33,731 bases of DNA, taken from contig JAJEEM010000014.1 of the NCBI GenBank assembly GCA_022820995.1, positions 1-33,731 on the forward strand, in the 5' to 3' direction. This document shows positions 8,498 to 15,794 of the stretch, in pieces (the first letter of the stretch is position 1; each line of letters begins with the position of its first letter). The notes under the pieces are model-generated. The model saw only the letters and a list, made by a program, of their open reading frames with translations, had not been told where the DNA came from and did no database searches. The stretch comes from Gemmatimonadota bacterium. GTDB taxonomy: Bacteria > Gemmatimonadota > Gemmatimonadetes > Palauibacterales > Palauibacteraceae. A program made the position numbers and the translations under genes.

Positions 8498-8812
8498 CCG
8501 AGCCTGGAGGGGGCTGCTCAGGCGTTAAGGATCGGCGCCGAGCTCAGGTTTTGGCGTGAGCAGCTGCGGACTGACAGGGAGATCGCGAAAGCGCGCCAAG
8601 AAATTCGGGCGGAGATCAGGGAAAGGCACCAGGAGCTGCCAGCCGGACCATCACCGTTGGGTGACCGGGAGTCGCATGTCGACCCCGGCTTGAGGCGCAG
8701 GCCGCTTGATACCACCTTGATCGAGTCGCGGAGGTTCGTGTACGTCGGGGGCTGGCCGGTGGGCTGGCACCGCATCGAACCTCCAACGGGAGCCGTCAGA
8801 GATGGGCTGGAA
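8498..8812 (+). other. Spacer between duplicated genes, partly open reading
   Basis: No start codon with a ribosome site is seen here, yet the frame stays open right after the copy-1 stop and joins copy 2. It encodes a highly charged helix-like peptide around 8520-8640 (ELRFWREQLRTDREIAK, then QEIRAEIRERHQEL). It may be the remnant of another coiled-coil module, or a domain once fused to either copy. From 8683 on it is the duplicate of the region upstream of copy 1. A TTG at 8657 is the only listed-type start that would extend copy 2 upward. Confidence 0.4.
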
Positions 8813-9259
8813 GTGATCGTCGGACTCGTCACCATATTCCTGGGCATCGTCGGCTTGGGCGTGGCGCTGATCAAGCTCACGGGGAAGCTCGAGGACAAAG
8901 CCGATGGCGTACGCGACGGTCTTCAGAGCGACATCACGAACCTGCGTGTTGAGCTTCGGGGCGACATCAAGGGCCTACGGGGTGAGGTGGAGGGTGTGCG
9001 CGACGGTCTTCGGGGCGACATCAAGGGCCTACGCGACGGTCTTCGGGGCGACATCAAGGGCCTACGCGACGAGCTTCGGGGCGACATCAAGGAGCTTCGG
9101 GGCGAGATCACTGGTGTGCGGGTCGAACTCGGCGGTCGCATCGACGGAGTCTCGGCGGAACTGACCAAGACACGTATGGCCGTGGCCAGACTCGAGGGGC
9201 ATGTGCTGGGAGTCCCGCTGCCGGACACCGCCGCGGAAGCGGCCACGGACGCCGCCTGA
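8683..9259 (+). repeat. Second copy of the tandem duplication, with internal 33/21-bp units
   Basis: Counterpart of 8051-8497. Inside it, the unit CTTCGGGGCGACATCAAG starts at 8954, 9008, 9041 and 9074, and a variant (CTTCGGGGCGAGATCA) starts at 9095. The spacings of 33 and 21 bases correspond to 11-residue and 7-residue coiled-coil periods, which indicates growth of the coil by in-frame unit duplication. Confidence 0.7.
8813..9259 (+). CDS. Small membrane-anchored coiled-coil protein, copy 2
   Basis: Homologue of the gene at 8171, about 148 residues from GTG 8813. It has the same hydrophobic anchor (VIVGLVTIFLGIVGLGVALIKL), a longer hendecad coil (units like GLRGDIKGLRD repeated), and the same tail (LEGHVLGVPLPD). 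The ATG equivalent to the copy-1 start is present at 8802 with the same upstream GGGAG, but a one-base deletion makes it read only four codons to a TGA at 8814-8816. That TGA overlaps the GTG at 8813 (GTGA), so expression could be by reinitiation. Otherwise the gene may start at TTG 8657, or be damaged. Function unknown. Confidence 0.5.
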   Translation: MIVGLVTIFLGIVGLGVALIKLTGKLEDKADGVRDGLQSDITNLRVELRGDIKGLRGEVEGVRDGLRGDIKGLRDGLRGDIKGLRDELRGDIKELRGEITGVRVELGGRIDGVSAELTKTRMAVARLEGHVLGVPLPDTAAEAATDAA

Positions 9260-9271
9260 CCAGAGCCGGGG

Positions 9272-10351
9272 TCAACGCCCGCACGCCTCGCGTTCCGGGT
9301 CGGGGTCGCGGGTTCCGCGCGTGAGGTCGGCGCTCAATTCCTCGGCCAGCGACACGTCATCGTGCGTCATGTACTCCCAGAGGGCCTGTCTGCGCCGGTC
9401 CGCCTCCTCGTGTCCCTGTTCGGCGGCGAGGTGCAGCCAGGCGTAGGCGTGCATATCGCGTGACATGTACTCGGTCGCGAGGGAGAACTGCGCGTCCGCG
9501 TAACCGTTCTCCGCGGACGCGCGCATCCACCGCACGGCCTCCGCCGTATTGCCGTGCCGGGCGTAGAGGAAGCTCAGGTTGTACTGAGCGACGGGATCGC
9601 CCTGTTCCGCCGCCGCCCCGAACCAGTACATGGCCTCCACGTCGTCCGGGATCACGCCCAGGCCCAGCGCATAGGCCTGGGCGAGGTGGTTCTGCGCCCC
9701 GGCGTGACCCTCTTCGGCGGCGGCCCGAAACCAGCGGATGGCCGCGTCCGTGTCTCGCTCCACGCCGTTTCCGTCGAGGCGCCGCAGGCCGAGCGCGTTT
9801 CGGGCCCCTGGGTGTCCCGCCCGCGCCGCCGTCTCGAGCCACGCGACGGCCGCCGAGTCGTTCCTCGCGACGCCGCGGCCCTCGCCGTAGAGGAGGGCCA
9901 GGTGGTACTGGCCATCCGCGTGACCCAGCGCCGCGGCGGCATCGATCCATCTCACCGCCATCGCCGTGTTCCGCGGCACGCCGTACCCGTGCAGGTGCAT
10001 CAGACCCAGCGTGTTCCGCAAGCCGGGATCGCCGGCCTCCGCGGCGGCGGTGATCGCCGCCAATGCCTCCCCGCTTCCCCGCCCGGCGGCCGCGCATAGC
10101 CAGCGCGCCGCCGCGGTCGCGTCCCTCTCGACTCCCTCGCCTCCGAGGTACAGCAGGCCGAGACTCGCCTGGGCCCCGGCCCGGCCCTGTTCCGCCGCGG
10201 TGCGTAGCCACGACAGCGCCTCAGCGTCCCCCGCACCCGCCCGCTGCCGGAGGGCTTCGTGGAAGGGTGGCGGGGACCGGTCGCACGAGGCGGCGGCCAG
10301 GACCAGCAGGAGCGCCCCCGCGACGCGGGCGCGCAACAGGCCTTCACTCAC
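9272..10351 (-). CDS. Sel1-repeat (TPR-like) lipoprotein
   Basis: A lipoprotein of about 359 residues made of Sel1-like repeats, which form a helical solenoid that scaffolds protein-protein contacts, often in envelope stress or secretion pathways. Start at GTG 10351 (GGGGAG upstream) puts a lipoprotein signal first (ALLLVLAAASC, Cys about 23); an ATG at 10414 would add 21 residues ahead of the signal and looks wrong. At least seven repeats are visible with the pattern A..LG.LY..G.GV.RD...A..W...AA..G, for example GLLYLGGEGVERD, GLMHLHGYGVPRN, ALLYGEGRGVARND, GLRRLDGNGVERD and AQAYALGLGVIPDD. It converges on the coiled-coil gene copy 2 and is divergent from the protease gene at 10497. Partners unknown. 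Confidence 0.88.
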   Translation of the reverse strand: MSEGLLRARVAGALLLVLAAASCDRSPPPFHEALRQRAGAGDAEALSWLRTAAEQGRAGAQASLGLLYLGGEGVERDATAAARWLCAAAGRGSGEALAAITAAAEAGDPGLRNTLGLMHLHGYGVPRNTAMAVRWIDAAAALGHADGQYHLALLYGEGRGVARNDSAAVAWLETAARAGHPGARNALGLRRLDGNGVERDTDAAIRWFRAAAEEGHAGAQNHLAQAYALGLGVIPDDVEAMYWFGAAAEQGDPVAQYNLSFLYARHGNTAEAVRWMRASAENGYADAQFSLATEYMSRDMHAYAWLHLAAEQGHEEADRRRQALWEYMTHDDVSLAEELSADLTRGTRDPDPEREACGR

Positions 10352-10496
10352 TCTCCACTCCCCAACCTCCTCGACGAATCCACGCGCTCCGTCGCTTTCG
10401 ACCCCGATGAGCACACGCTAAGGTACTGCGAAGCCGTCTCCGGGAGATCGGTGTCGGCGCAAAGGGGCTGTGAGAGGGGCGGTGTCGAGGGCGTCC

Positions 10497-11561
10497 ATGA
10501 GAGATTCGTTAGTTCCGGGATTCATCTTCCTGGCGGCTGTCGCCGCCTGCGCCAAGCCCTCCACCGTAGCCTCGGATCCGTCGCCGGCCGGCATCCCCTC
10601 AGTGGCCGGCGAGCGCGCCTTGCAGACGGAGGCCGCCGTTCGCACCCGCGAGGCGCGCCTCCAGCGGCTGGACGACCTCTCGCTTCCGCTTCTCCGGCAG
10701 GGACCGGCGCTTTGTGGGCACGAGGTGAGCCATTTCGGATTTCGATACCTGGCGCTGGAGGAGATCGAGGACGAGGCGGAACGCGACGCGTATCGCAAAG
10801 TGTTCGGCGTCGGGGAGCGGCCCACGATCATCGGGGTGACGAGCGGCGGCGCGGCGCAGCGGGCCGGCCTCATCCCCGGCGACGCGATCGTCGGGCTGGG
10901 TGGCGTTGAAGTGCCGTCGGGCGCGCAGGGGTCCGTCGAGATCGCGCTTCAACTCGTCCAGCGGCGGGCGGGCGAGCCGCTGCCCGTGGTCGTGCGCCGG
11001 GGCCGGGAAAACGTGACGCTGGCGGTCACCGCGGAGCGAGGCTGCGATTTCCCCATCCACCTGTCGCCGAGCGATGAGATCAACGCCTCCGCCGATGGCC
11101 GCTGGATCGAGGTGAACGCGGGCCTGCTGCGGTTCCTGGAATCGGACGAGGAGTTGCAGCTCGTCATCGCCCATGAGATGGCGCACAACACCATCGGCCA
11201 TTCCGCGCAGGACCGCGAATACGAGAGGCTGCGGGGCATGCGCGGCGCCGTCCGCGATGCCGCCGCGGCTGCGGCGGGCGGCGTCGCACCGCCGGGGGAG
11301 TTCAGCCGGACCCAGGAGCGCGAGGCCGACTACGTGGGCATGTACTACCTGGCCAGGGCGGGCATCGACACGCGCGGCGTGGCTCGCTTCTGGCGGCGCA
11401 TGGCGGCGGAAGATGCCGCCGGGATCCGGGATCGCGGGGACGCCACGCACCCCGCCTATCCGGAGCGTTTCCTCTTCCTGGAGGAGGTCCACCTCGAGAT
11501 CGCGCGAAAGCTGGAGGCCGGTGAACCGCTGATCCCCGACCGCGTGTTCAGGCGCTTCTAG
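10497..11561 (+). CDS. PDZ-domain M48 metalloprotease lipoprotein
   Basis: A periplasmic-side zinc protease of 354 residues, related to the BepA/HtpX-type M48 family that handles misfolded envelope proteins. A lipobox signal (FLAAVAAC, Cys18) is followed by a PDZ domain (about 108-180; GVTSGGAAQRAGLIPGDAIVGL), then the peptidase domain with HEMAH (226-230) and the second zinc motif EREAD (274-278). The domain order PDZ then M48 fits substrate selection before cleavage. I chose ATG 10497, which directly gives the lipoprotein signal and has GAGGG upstream; a GTG at 10470 is the alternative. The stop shares bases with the stop of the convergent gene (11558). Substrate not known. Confidence 0.88.
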   Translation: MRDSLVPGFIFLAAVAACAKPSTVASDPSPAGIPSVAGERALQTEAAVRTREARLQRLDDLSLPLLRQGPALCGHEVSHFGFRYLALEEIEDEAERDAYRKVFGVGERPTIIGVTSGGAAQRAGLIPGDAIVGLGGVEVPSGAQGSVEIALQLVQRRAGEPLPVVVRRGRENVTLAVTAERGCDFPIHLSPSDEINASADGRWIEVNAGLLRFLESDEELQLVIAHEMAHNTIGHSAQDREYERLRGMRGAVRDAAAAAAGGVAPPGEFSRTQEREADYVGMYYLARAGIDTRGVARFWRRMAAEDAAGIRDRGDATHPAYPERFLFLEEVHLEIARKLEAGEPLIPDRVFRRF

Positions 11562-11857
11562 CGGATTCGGGTCTGGATCGTCCGCTTCATGTCCGAGAGT
11601 TCGGAGACCACCTTCTGGTGGAGGACGCCGAGCGCCTGGCTGTTGCCGTCTTCCTCGGAGTCGGAAAGCTCCTCGAGGCGCGTCTTCGCCCCGTCGTACT
11701 TGCGCTCCAGCCGGTCGATCATGGCCATGATCTGAACTTTTCGGCCGGCGCGGGCCTCGCGGAGCTTCACCCTCAGCTCCTCGGCCCCCTCACGGTACTT
11801 CTCGACCGTCGCGGTCGTCCGCTGCAGCAACTGCTCGTAGTTGTCGGAAAGCTCCAT
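11558..11857 (-). CDS. Small charged coiled-coil protein
   Basis: A soluble 99-residue protein with no signal or membrane segment, almost entirely helical and charged (YREGAEELRVKLREAR, MIDRLERKYDGAKTRLEEL). A long coiled coil is likely. The ATG at 11855-11857 is the first methionine that begins this helix; the larger open frame extending upstream through actF is an out-of-frame shadow. It lies 173 bases after actF on the same strand, with a possible hairpin between. Its stop codon overlaps the stop of the convergent protease gene. I do not recognise the family; function not assigned. Confidence 0.6.
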   Translation of the reverse strand: MELSDNYEQLLQRTTATVEKYREGAEELRVKLREARAGRKVQIMAMIDRLERKYDGAKTRLEELSDSEEDGNSQALGVLHQKVVSELSDMKRTIQTRIR

Positions 11858-12005
11858 CCAAACCGCCTCGGTCAAGAACTTCGCGGTCCGAGCCCACGCC
11901 ACGGCGGCATGGTTCGGACCGTCACGTCGTGCTGCCGGCCACGCGGCCAGCTTGAATCCAGCCTTGAAAGTAGAGACTGCGGGACGCTCGGGGCACCCCT
12001 TCCGC

Positions 12006-12026
12006 CCGCCGGGCCGAAACCGGCGG
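12006..12026 (-). terminator. Possible hairpin terminator after actF
   Basis: CCGCCGG (12006-12012) and CCGGCGG (12020-12026) form a perfect 7-bp stem with a 7-base loop, starting five bases past the actF stop codon on the minus strand. No T-run follows, so intrinsic termination is uncertain; it may only stabilise the 3' end of the mRNA. Confidence 0.35.
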
Positions 12027-12030
12027 ACGC

Positions 12031-13311
12031 CTACGGGCCGCGGCCGGGACTCCCCAGCGCGATCGTCTCGCGCATCGGAACCTTCGGGAAGGTCGTCGAA
12101 TAGGCGCCGTACGCGAGGGCGAACAGGCCGACGAAACCGACCGAGATCATCGCTTCCGGCACGCCGAGCGGCAGTCCCTCCCCGTGCCAGATCGACGGCG
12201 CCACCATGTTCCAGCGCTCGACCCAGAACCCGATCAGGATCAGCAGTCCGACGAACGCCAGCCAGCGCGAACTCATCTTCGGGCTCCGCCCCAGGAGGAA
12301 GGGGAAGGGGAGGGCGAAGATGAGCACCATCTGGAGCCAGAACATCCAGCCGAAGGCACCCGTCGAACGCGGCATGAAGAAGTTCGTCTCCCGCGGGATG
12401 TTGCCGTACCAGATGACGAGATACTGGGCGAACCAGAGGTAGGTCCAGAACGCGACGAAGGCGAACGTCAGCTTGCCGAGATCGTGGAAGTCGTACTTCC
12501 CCCAGAGCCGGATCCCGCCGGTCCCCCCGTTGTAGCGGTGGGCCATGATCGCGACGAGCGCGAGCAGACCGAGCCAGCCGCCGATGAAGTAGTACGGCCC
12601 CCACACCATGCTCATGAAGCCCGGCGTGAGCGACATCCCGAAATCGAATGCCAGGAGCGAGAAGATGACGGCCCAGCTCAGGATCAGCACGGCGGACAGC
12701 CGCCCGATCCGGCTCCGGCAGCGCTCCACCTCCACCTCGTCTCCGCGCCACCCCCGGGCGAAGAGCGACACGACGGCCTTGCGCCAGCCCCGGCTCTCCG
12801 CGGCGACGAGCGGCGCGTCCGCCCGGATCGAGTAGAAGAGCCACACGAAACCTAGCAGATAGAGCACCGCGAGCAGGACCCCGTTCCGCAGGAAGACGCC
12901 CTCGAGCGTCAGCCAGTCGCGGTTCAGGTGTTCCGTCTCCACGGGCCCGATCCAGGGGAAGACGTGCTCGGCGCCGAGCCGGAGCGTGAAGAAGAGGGCG
13001 AAGGAGACGGGGAGAAAGGCGCCCGCGGCCTCGGCCAGCCGGCGGAAACTCTTGCCCCAGTGCCCCTTCGCGACCTGGAGGACGGCTCCGAAGACGACGC
13101 CCGCCATCGAGATCGCCGTCCAGAAGAGGAAGTTCGACCACACGCTCATCCAGGCGCGCTGCGCGTCTCCGCCGACCGTGGTCGCAAAGCCCACGGCCCC
13201 GATCGCGACCGCCGCGAGCCATACCCCGAGCCACACGGTCGGAATGCGGCCGCTGATCGTCTTCAGCGCCTCTCCCGTGGTGAGGACCGGACGGTCGCCG
13301 CCGCCGCTCAC
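12031..13311 (-). CDS. actF: Alternative complex III membrane subunit ActF
   Basis: An integral membrane subunit of alternative complex III (quinol:electron acceptor oxidoreductase). The 426-residue protein has about ten hydrophobic segments, and blocks typical of ActF and its paralogue ActC/NrfD: WSNFLFWTAISMAGVVFGAV, GKYDFHDLGKLTFAFVAFW, QYLVIWYGNIPRETNFF and FWVERWNMVAPS. The start is GTG 13311, overlapping the actE stop by GTGA, so translation is coupled. It closes the operon. Unlike many act clusters, no cytochrome oxidase genes follow. It contributes to the membrane arm together with ActC. Confidence 0.9.
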   Translation of the reverse strand: MSGGGDRPVLTTGEALKTISGRIPTVWLGVWLAAVAIGAVGFATTVGGDAQRAWMSVWSNFLFWTAISMAGVVFGAVLQVAKGHWGKSFRRLAEAAGAFLPVSFALFFTLRLGAEHVFPWIGPVETEHLNRDWLTLEGVFLRNGVLLAVLYLLGFVWLFYSIRADAPLVAAESRGWRKAVVSLFARGWRGDEVEVERCRSRIGRLSAVLILSWAVIFSLLAFDFGMSLTPGFMSMVWGPYYFIGGWLGLLALVAIMAHRYNGGTGGIRLWGKYDFHDLGKLTFAFVAFWTYLWFAQYLVIWYGNIPRETNFFMPRSTGAFGWMFWLQMVLIFALPFPFLLGRSPKMSSRWLAFVGLLILIGFWVERWNMVAPSIWHGEGLPLGVPEAMISVGFVGLFALAYGAYSTTFPKVPMRETIALGSPGRGP

Positions 13312-13946
13312 TGCCCGCCTCCCGTCCCGGGGATCTCGGCCCCGGCCGTATCGGCCGCCGCCGCTTCAGATGCCGCCGCCTCGGCCGCCGCCGCCTCGGC
13401 CGCCGCCGCTTCCGCTTCCTCGGCCATCGCCTCGGCCTGCAGTTGCCGCACGTACGCGACCAGGTACCAGCGGTCCATGGCCGGGATGCGCCGGTAGGGC
13501 GGCATCAGCCCGCGTCCGTTCGCGATCATGCCCCAGATGTAGCCGTCCGTGTATCCGCGCGTGAGTTCGCCGCGGATGTTGAGGAGCGGGATGTCGGGGA
13601 TCCGGTTCTGTCCCACGACGGAGCCGTCGCCCGCCCCCGTCACGCCGTGGCAGGGCGTGCAGAACTGGCTGTACAGTTCCGCCCCCCGGGCCAGATCCGC
13701 CTCGGTGCCGGAGATCGGGCTGACGAGCATGGTATCGGCCGCCATGAGGTCGTACGTGCGCTCGCCGTCGATCGGCATCGTGCCGGGCACCGGCAGCCGC
13801 GCGCGCTCCTCGTAGGCCTCCACCGAGGGCTGCCAGGACATCGTGTTGAAGAACGGCGTCCGCTGCTCCAGGTGCTTGATCTGGTCGTCGCAGGCGCCGA
13901 GCGCGGAGGCGGCGAGGACCACGGTGGCGGCGGCCCGGGCCCTCAT
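13308..13946 (-). CDS. actE: Alternative complex III monoheme cytochrome c ActE
   Basis: A lipid-anchored cytochrome c of 212 residues. ATG 13946 gives a lipobox signal (AASALGAC, Cys19). The heme c site is CTPCH (96-100), and a methionine in GRGLMPPY is the probable axial ligand. The C-terminal 35 residues are Ala/Glu-rich low complexity (repeats of EAAAAE), unlike the rest of the family. The start overlaps the actD stop (ATGA), and its own stop overlaps the actF start. It is expected to pass electrons from the complex to a soluble or oxidase-bound acceptor. Confidence 0.88.
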   Translation of the reverse strand: MRARAAATVVLAASALGACDDQIKHLEQRTPFFNTMSWQPSVEAYEERARLPVPGTMPIDGERTYDLMAADTMLVSPISGTEADLARGAELYSQFCTPCHGVTGAGDGSVVGQNRIPDIPLLNIRGELTRGYTDGYIWGMIANGRGLMPPYRRIPAMDRWYLVAYVRQLQAEAMAEEAEAAAAEAAAAEAAASEAAAADTAGAEIPGTGGGQ

Positions 13947-14446
13947 CCCTGCACCTCCACGTCCACCGCGGAGGTTTCGCGCACGAGCGCCTCGGCGGCG
14001 GCCGTGCCCTCGCCGTTGGCCGGGACGAAGATCCCCCAGCGGTCGACCGAGAACGACGTGCGATAGGCCGGGTCGAGGTTGATCACCGGCCGCTTCGTGT
14101 GCACGAGCAGCGCAACGAGCCCGAAGATCCCCGTGAGCAGCACCGTGAGTTCGAACATGAACACGACGAACGGAGGCAGCGACACGAGCGGCTTGCCCTG
14201 CGTGACGAGCGGGTAGGCCAGCGACGTGCCCGCCGTGAGCAGCACCCCGAGCGTACACCCGGTGATCGCGCCCGTCAGCGCCCACACGCGCACCGGCGAG
14301 GAGTGGATGTCCATCGCCTCCTCGATCTCCGGCGACGGAATCGGCGAAAAGACCTCGATGTCGCGGTGCCCCGCGTCCCGCAGCCGCGCGATCGCGTCGA
14401 GCGTGCCGGGCAGCGTGTCGTACTGCCCCAGGACGCCGCTACTCAT
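13943..14446 (-). CDS. actD: Alternative complex III subunit ActD
   Basis: A small membrane subunit of 167 residues, with two hydrophobic segments (near 48-68 and 85-110) and the ActD/DUF3341 signature at the start: SGVLGQYDTLPGTLDAIARLRDAGHRDIEVFSPIPSPEI. It has no cofactor motif; in known complexes this subunit packs against ActC/ActF. The ATG at 14446 is the start that best matches this family; an ATG at 14452 is two codons further up and both overlap the end of actC. Coupled to actE through an ATGA overlap. Confidence 0.88.
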   Translation of the reverse strand: MSSGVLGQYDTLPGTLDAIARLRDAGHRDIEVFSPIPSPEIEEAMDIHSSPVRVWALTGAITGCTLGVLLTAGTSLAYPLVTQGKPLVSLPPFVVFMFELTVLLTGIFGLVALLVHTKRPVINLDPAYRTSFSVDRWGIFVPANGEGTAAAEALVRETSAVDVEVQG

Positions 14447-15794
14447 CGTCATCCCCGTGTGCGTGCGCATGCTCGTGCGCGAGATGTTCCTTCACCTCGG
14501 CGATCGAGATCACCGGCAGGCTGCGCGAGAAGAGCAGGAACCAGAAGAAGAACCAGCAGAAGCTGCCGACGAGAATCGACATCTCCACCCAGCTCGGCGT
14601 GTACAGGCCCCAGCCGCCCGGCTCGTACTCGTGGGCGAGCGACGTGACGATGATGACGAACCGCTCGTACCACATCCCGATGTTGACGAAGATCGTGAGC
14701 GCGAACAGCGCCGGCAGGCTCGTGCGGACCTTCTTGAACCACAGCGCCTGCGGCACGACCACGTTGCAGAACACCATGACCCAGAAGGGGAGCGCGTAGG
14801 CCCCCAGCGCCCGCCAGCGGAAGCTCTCGATCTCGATCGGGTCCGCCGAGTAGTAGGCGAGGAAGAACTCCGTCCCGTACGAGAAGCCGACGATGAGCGA
14901 CGTGAGGAGGACCAGCTTCGCCATGTTCTCGAAGTGGTTCTCCGTGATGTACGCCTCGAGCCCGAACGCCCAGCGCAGCGGGATCATGATCGTGATCACG
15001 AGGGCGACCCCGCTGAAGATCGCCCCGGCCACGAAGTACGGAGCGAAGATCGTCGAGTGCCAACCCGGCACGATCGAGAGGGCGAAGTCCCACGAAACCA
15101 CGGAGTGCACCGACAGCACCAGCGGCGTCGCGATCCCGGCCATGTAGAGGTAGATCCGGCGGTAGTGCCGCCACTCGCTGACCGTCCCCTGCCACCCCAG
15201 CGAGAACGCGCCGTAGATCTTGTACATCCAGCCCTTCGCCCGGTCGCGCAGGATCGCGAAATCGGGGATGAGTCCGGTGTACCAGAACAGCGCGGAGATC
15301 GTGAGGTACGTCGACACCGCGAACACGTCCATCACGAGCGGCGACCGGAAGTCCGGCCAGATCTGCCGCTGCGACGGGTACGGCATCAGGTAGTAGAAGT
15401 ACCAGACGCGACCCAGGTGGATGAGGGGGAAGAGCCCCGCCGTCATCACCGCGAAGATCGTCATCGCCTCCGCGGTGCGGTTGATCGTCGTGCGCCACCC
15501 GGAGCGGAAGAGGTAGAGGATCGCCGAGATCAGCGTCCCGGAGTGGGCGATCCCGACCCAGAAGACGAAGGTCGTGATGTACACGCCCCAGAAGACGGGG
15601 TGGGTGATGCCCGCGACGCCGATGCCGGCCCCGATCTGGTAGAACCAGGCCCCGAACATGAGGGCGAGACCCGCGGCCGCGACCCCGAGCACGAGATAGA
15701 AGCGCTTCTCGGGCATGGCGATCGGCCGCGTGATGTCGCGGTTCGCGTCGGCCAGCGTCGGGTGGGCGGGCACCTTCGCCTCCGCGGTCGCCAT
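14439..15794 (-). CDS. actC: Alternative complex III quinol-binding membrane subunit ActC (NrfD family)
   Basis: A polytopic subunit of 451 residues, of the NrfD/PsrC family, predicted to bind menaquinol or ubiquinol and to form the proton path. About ten membrane segments are visible. Family blocks include ITHPVFWGVYITTFVFWVGIAHSG, GLFPLIHLGRVWYFYYLMPYP, SVHSVVSWDFALSIVPGWH and NIGMWYERFVIIVTSL. The tail is His- and acid-rich (HEHAHAHGDDDE). The ATG at 15794 overlaps the actB stop (TGATG), implying coupling. Confidence 0.93.
   Translation of the reverse strand: MATAEAKVPAHPTLADANRDITRPIAMPEKRFYLVLGVAAAGLALMFGAWFYQIGAGIGVAGITHPVFWGVYITTFVFWVGIAHSGTLISAILYLFRSGWRTTINRTAEAMTIFAVMTAGLFPLIHLGRVWYFYYLMPYPSQRQIWPDFRSPLVMDVFAVSTYLTISALFWYTGLIPDFAILRDRAKGWMYKIYGAFSLGWQGTVSEWRHYRRIYLYMAGIATPLVLSVHSVVSWDFALSIVPGWHSTIFAPYFVAGAIFSGVALVITIMIPLRWAFGLEAYITENHFENMAKLVLLTSLIVGFSYGTEFFLAYYSADPIEIESFRWRALGAYALPFWVMVFCNVVVPQALWFKKVRTSLPALFALTIFVNIGMWYERFVIIVTSLAHEYEPGGWGLYTPSWVEMSILVGSFCWFFFWFLLFSRSLPVISIAEVKEHLAHEHAHAHGDDDE

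Noticed and set aside
11558..13234. Long minus-strand frame joining the coiled-coil protein to an out-of-frame reading of actF
   Set aside because: Only its last 99 codons look like protein; the rest overlaps actF in another frame. The gene is called from ATG 11857.
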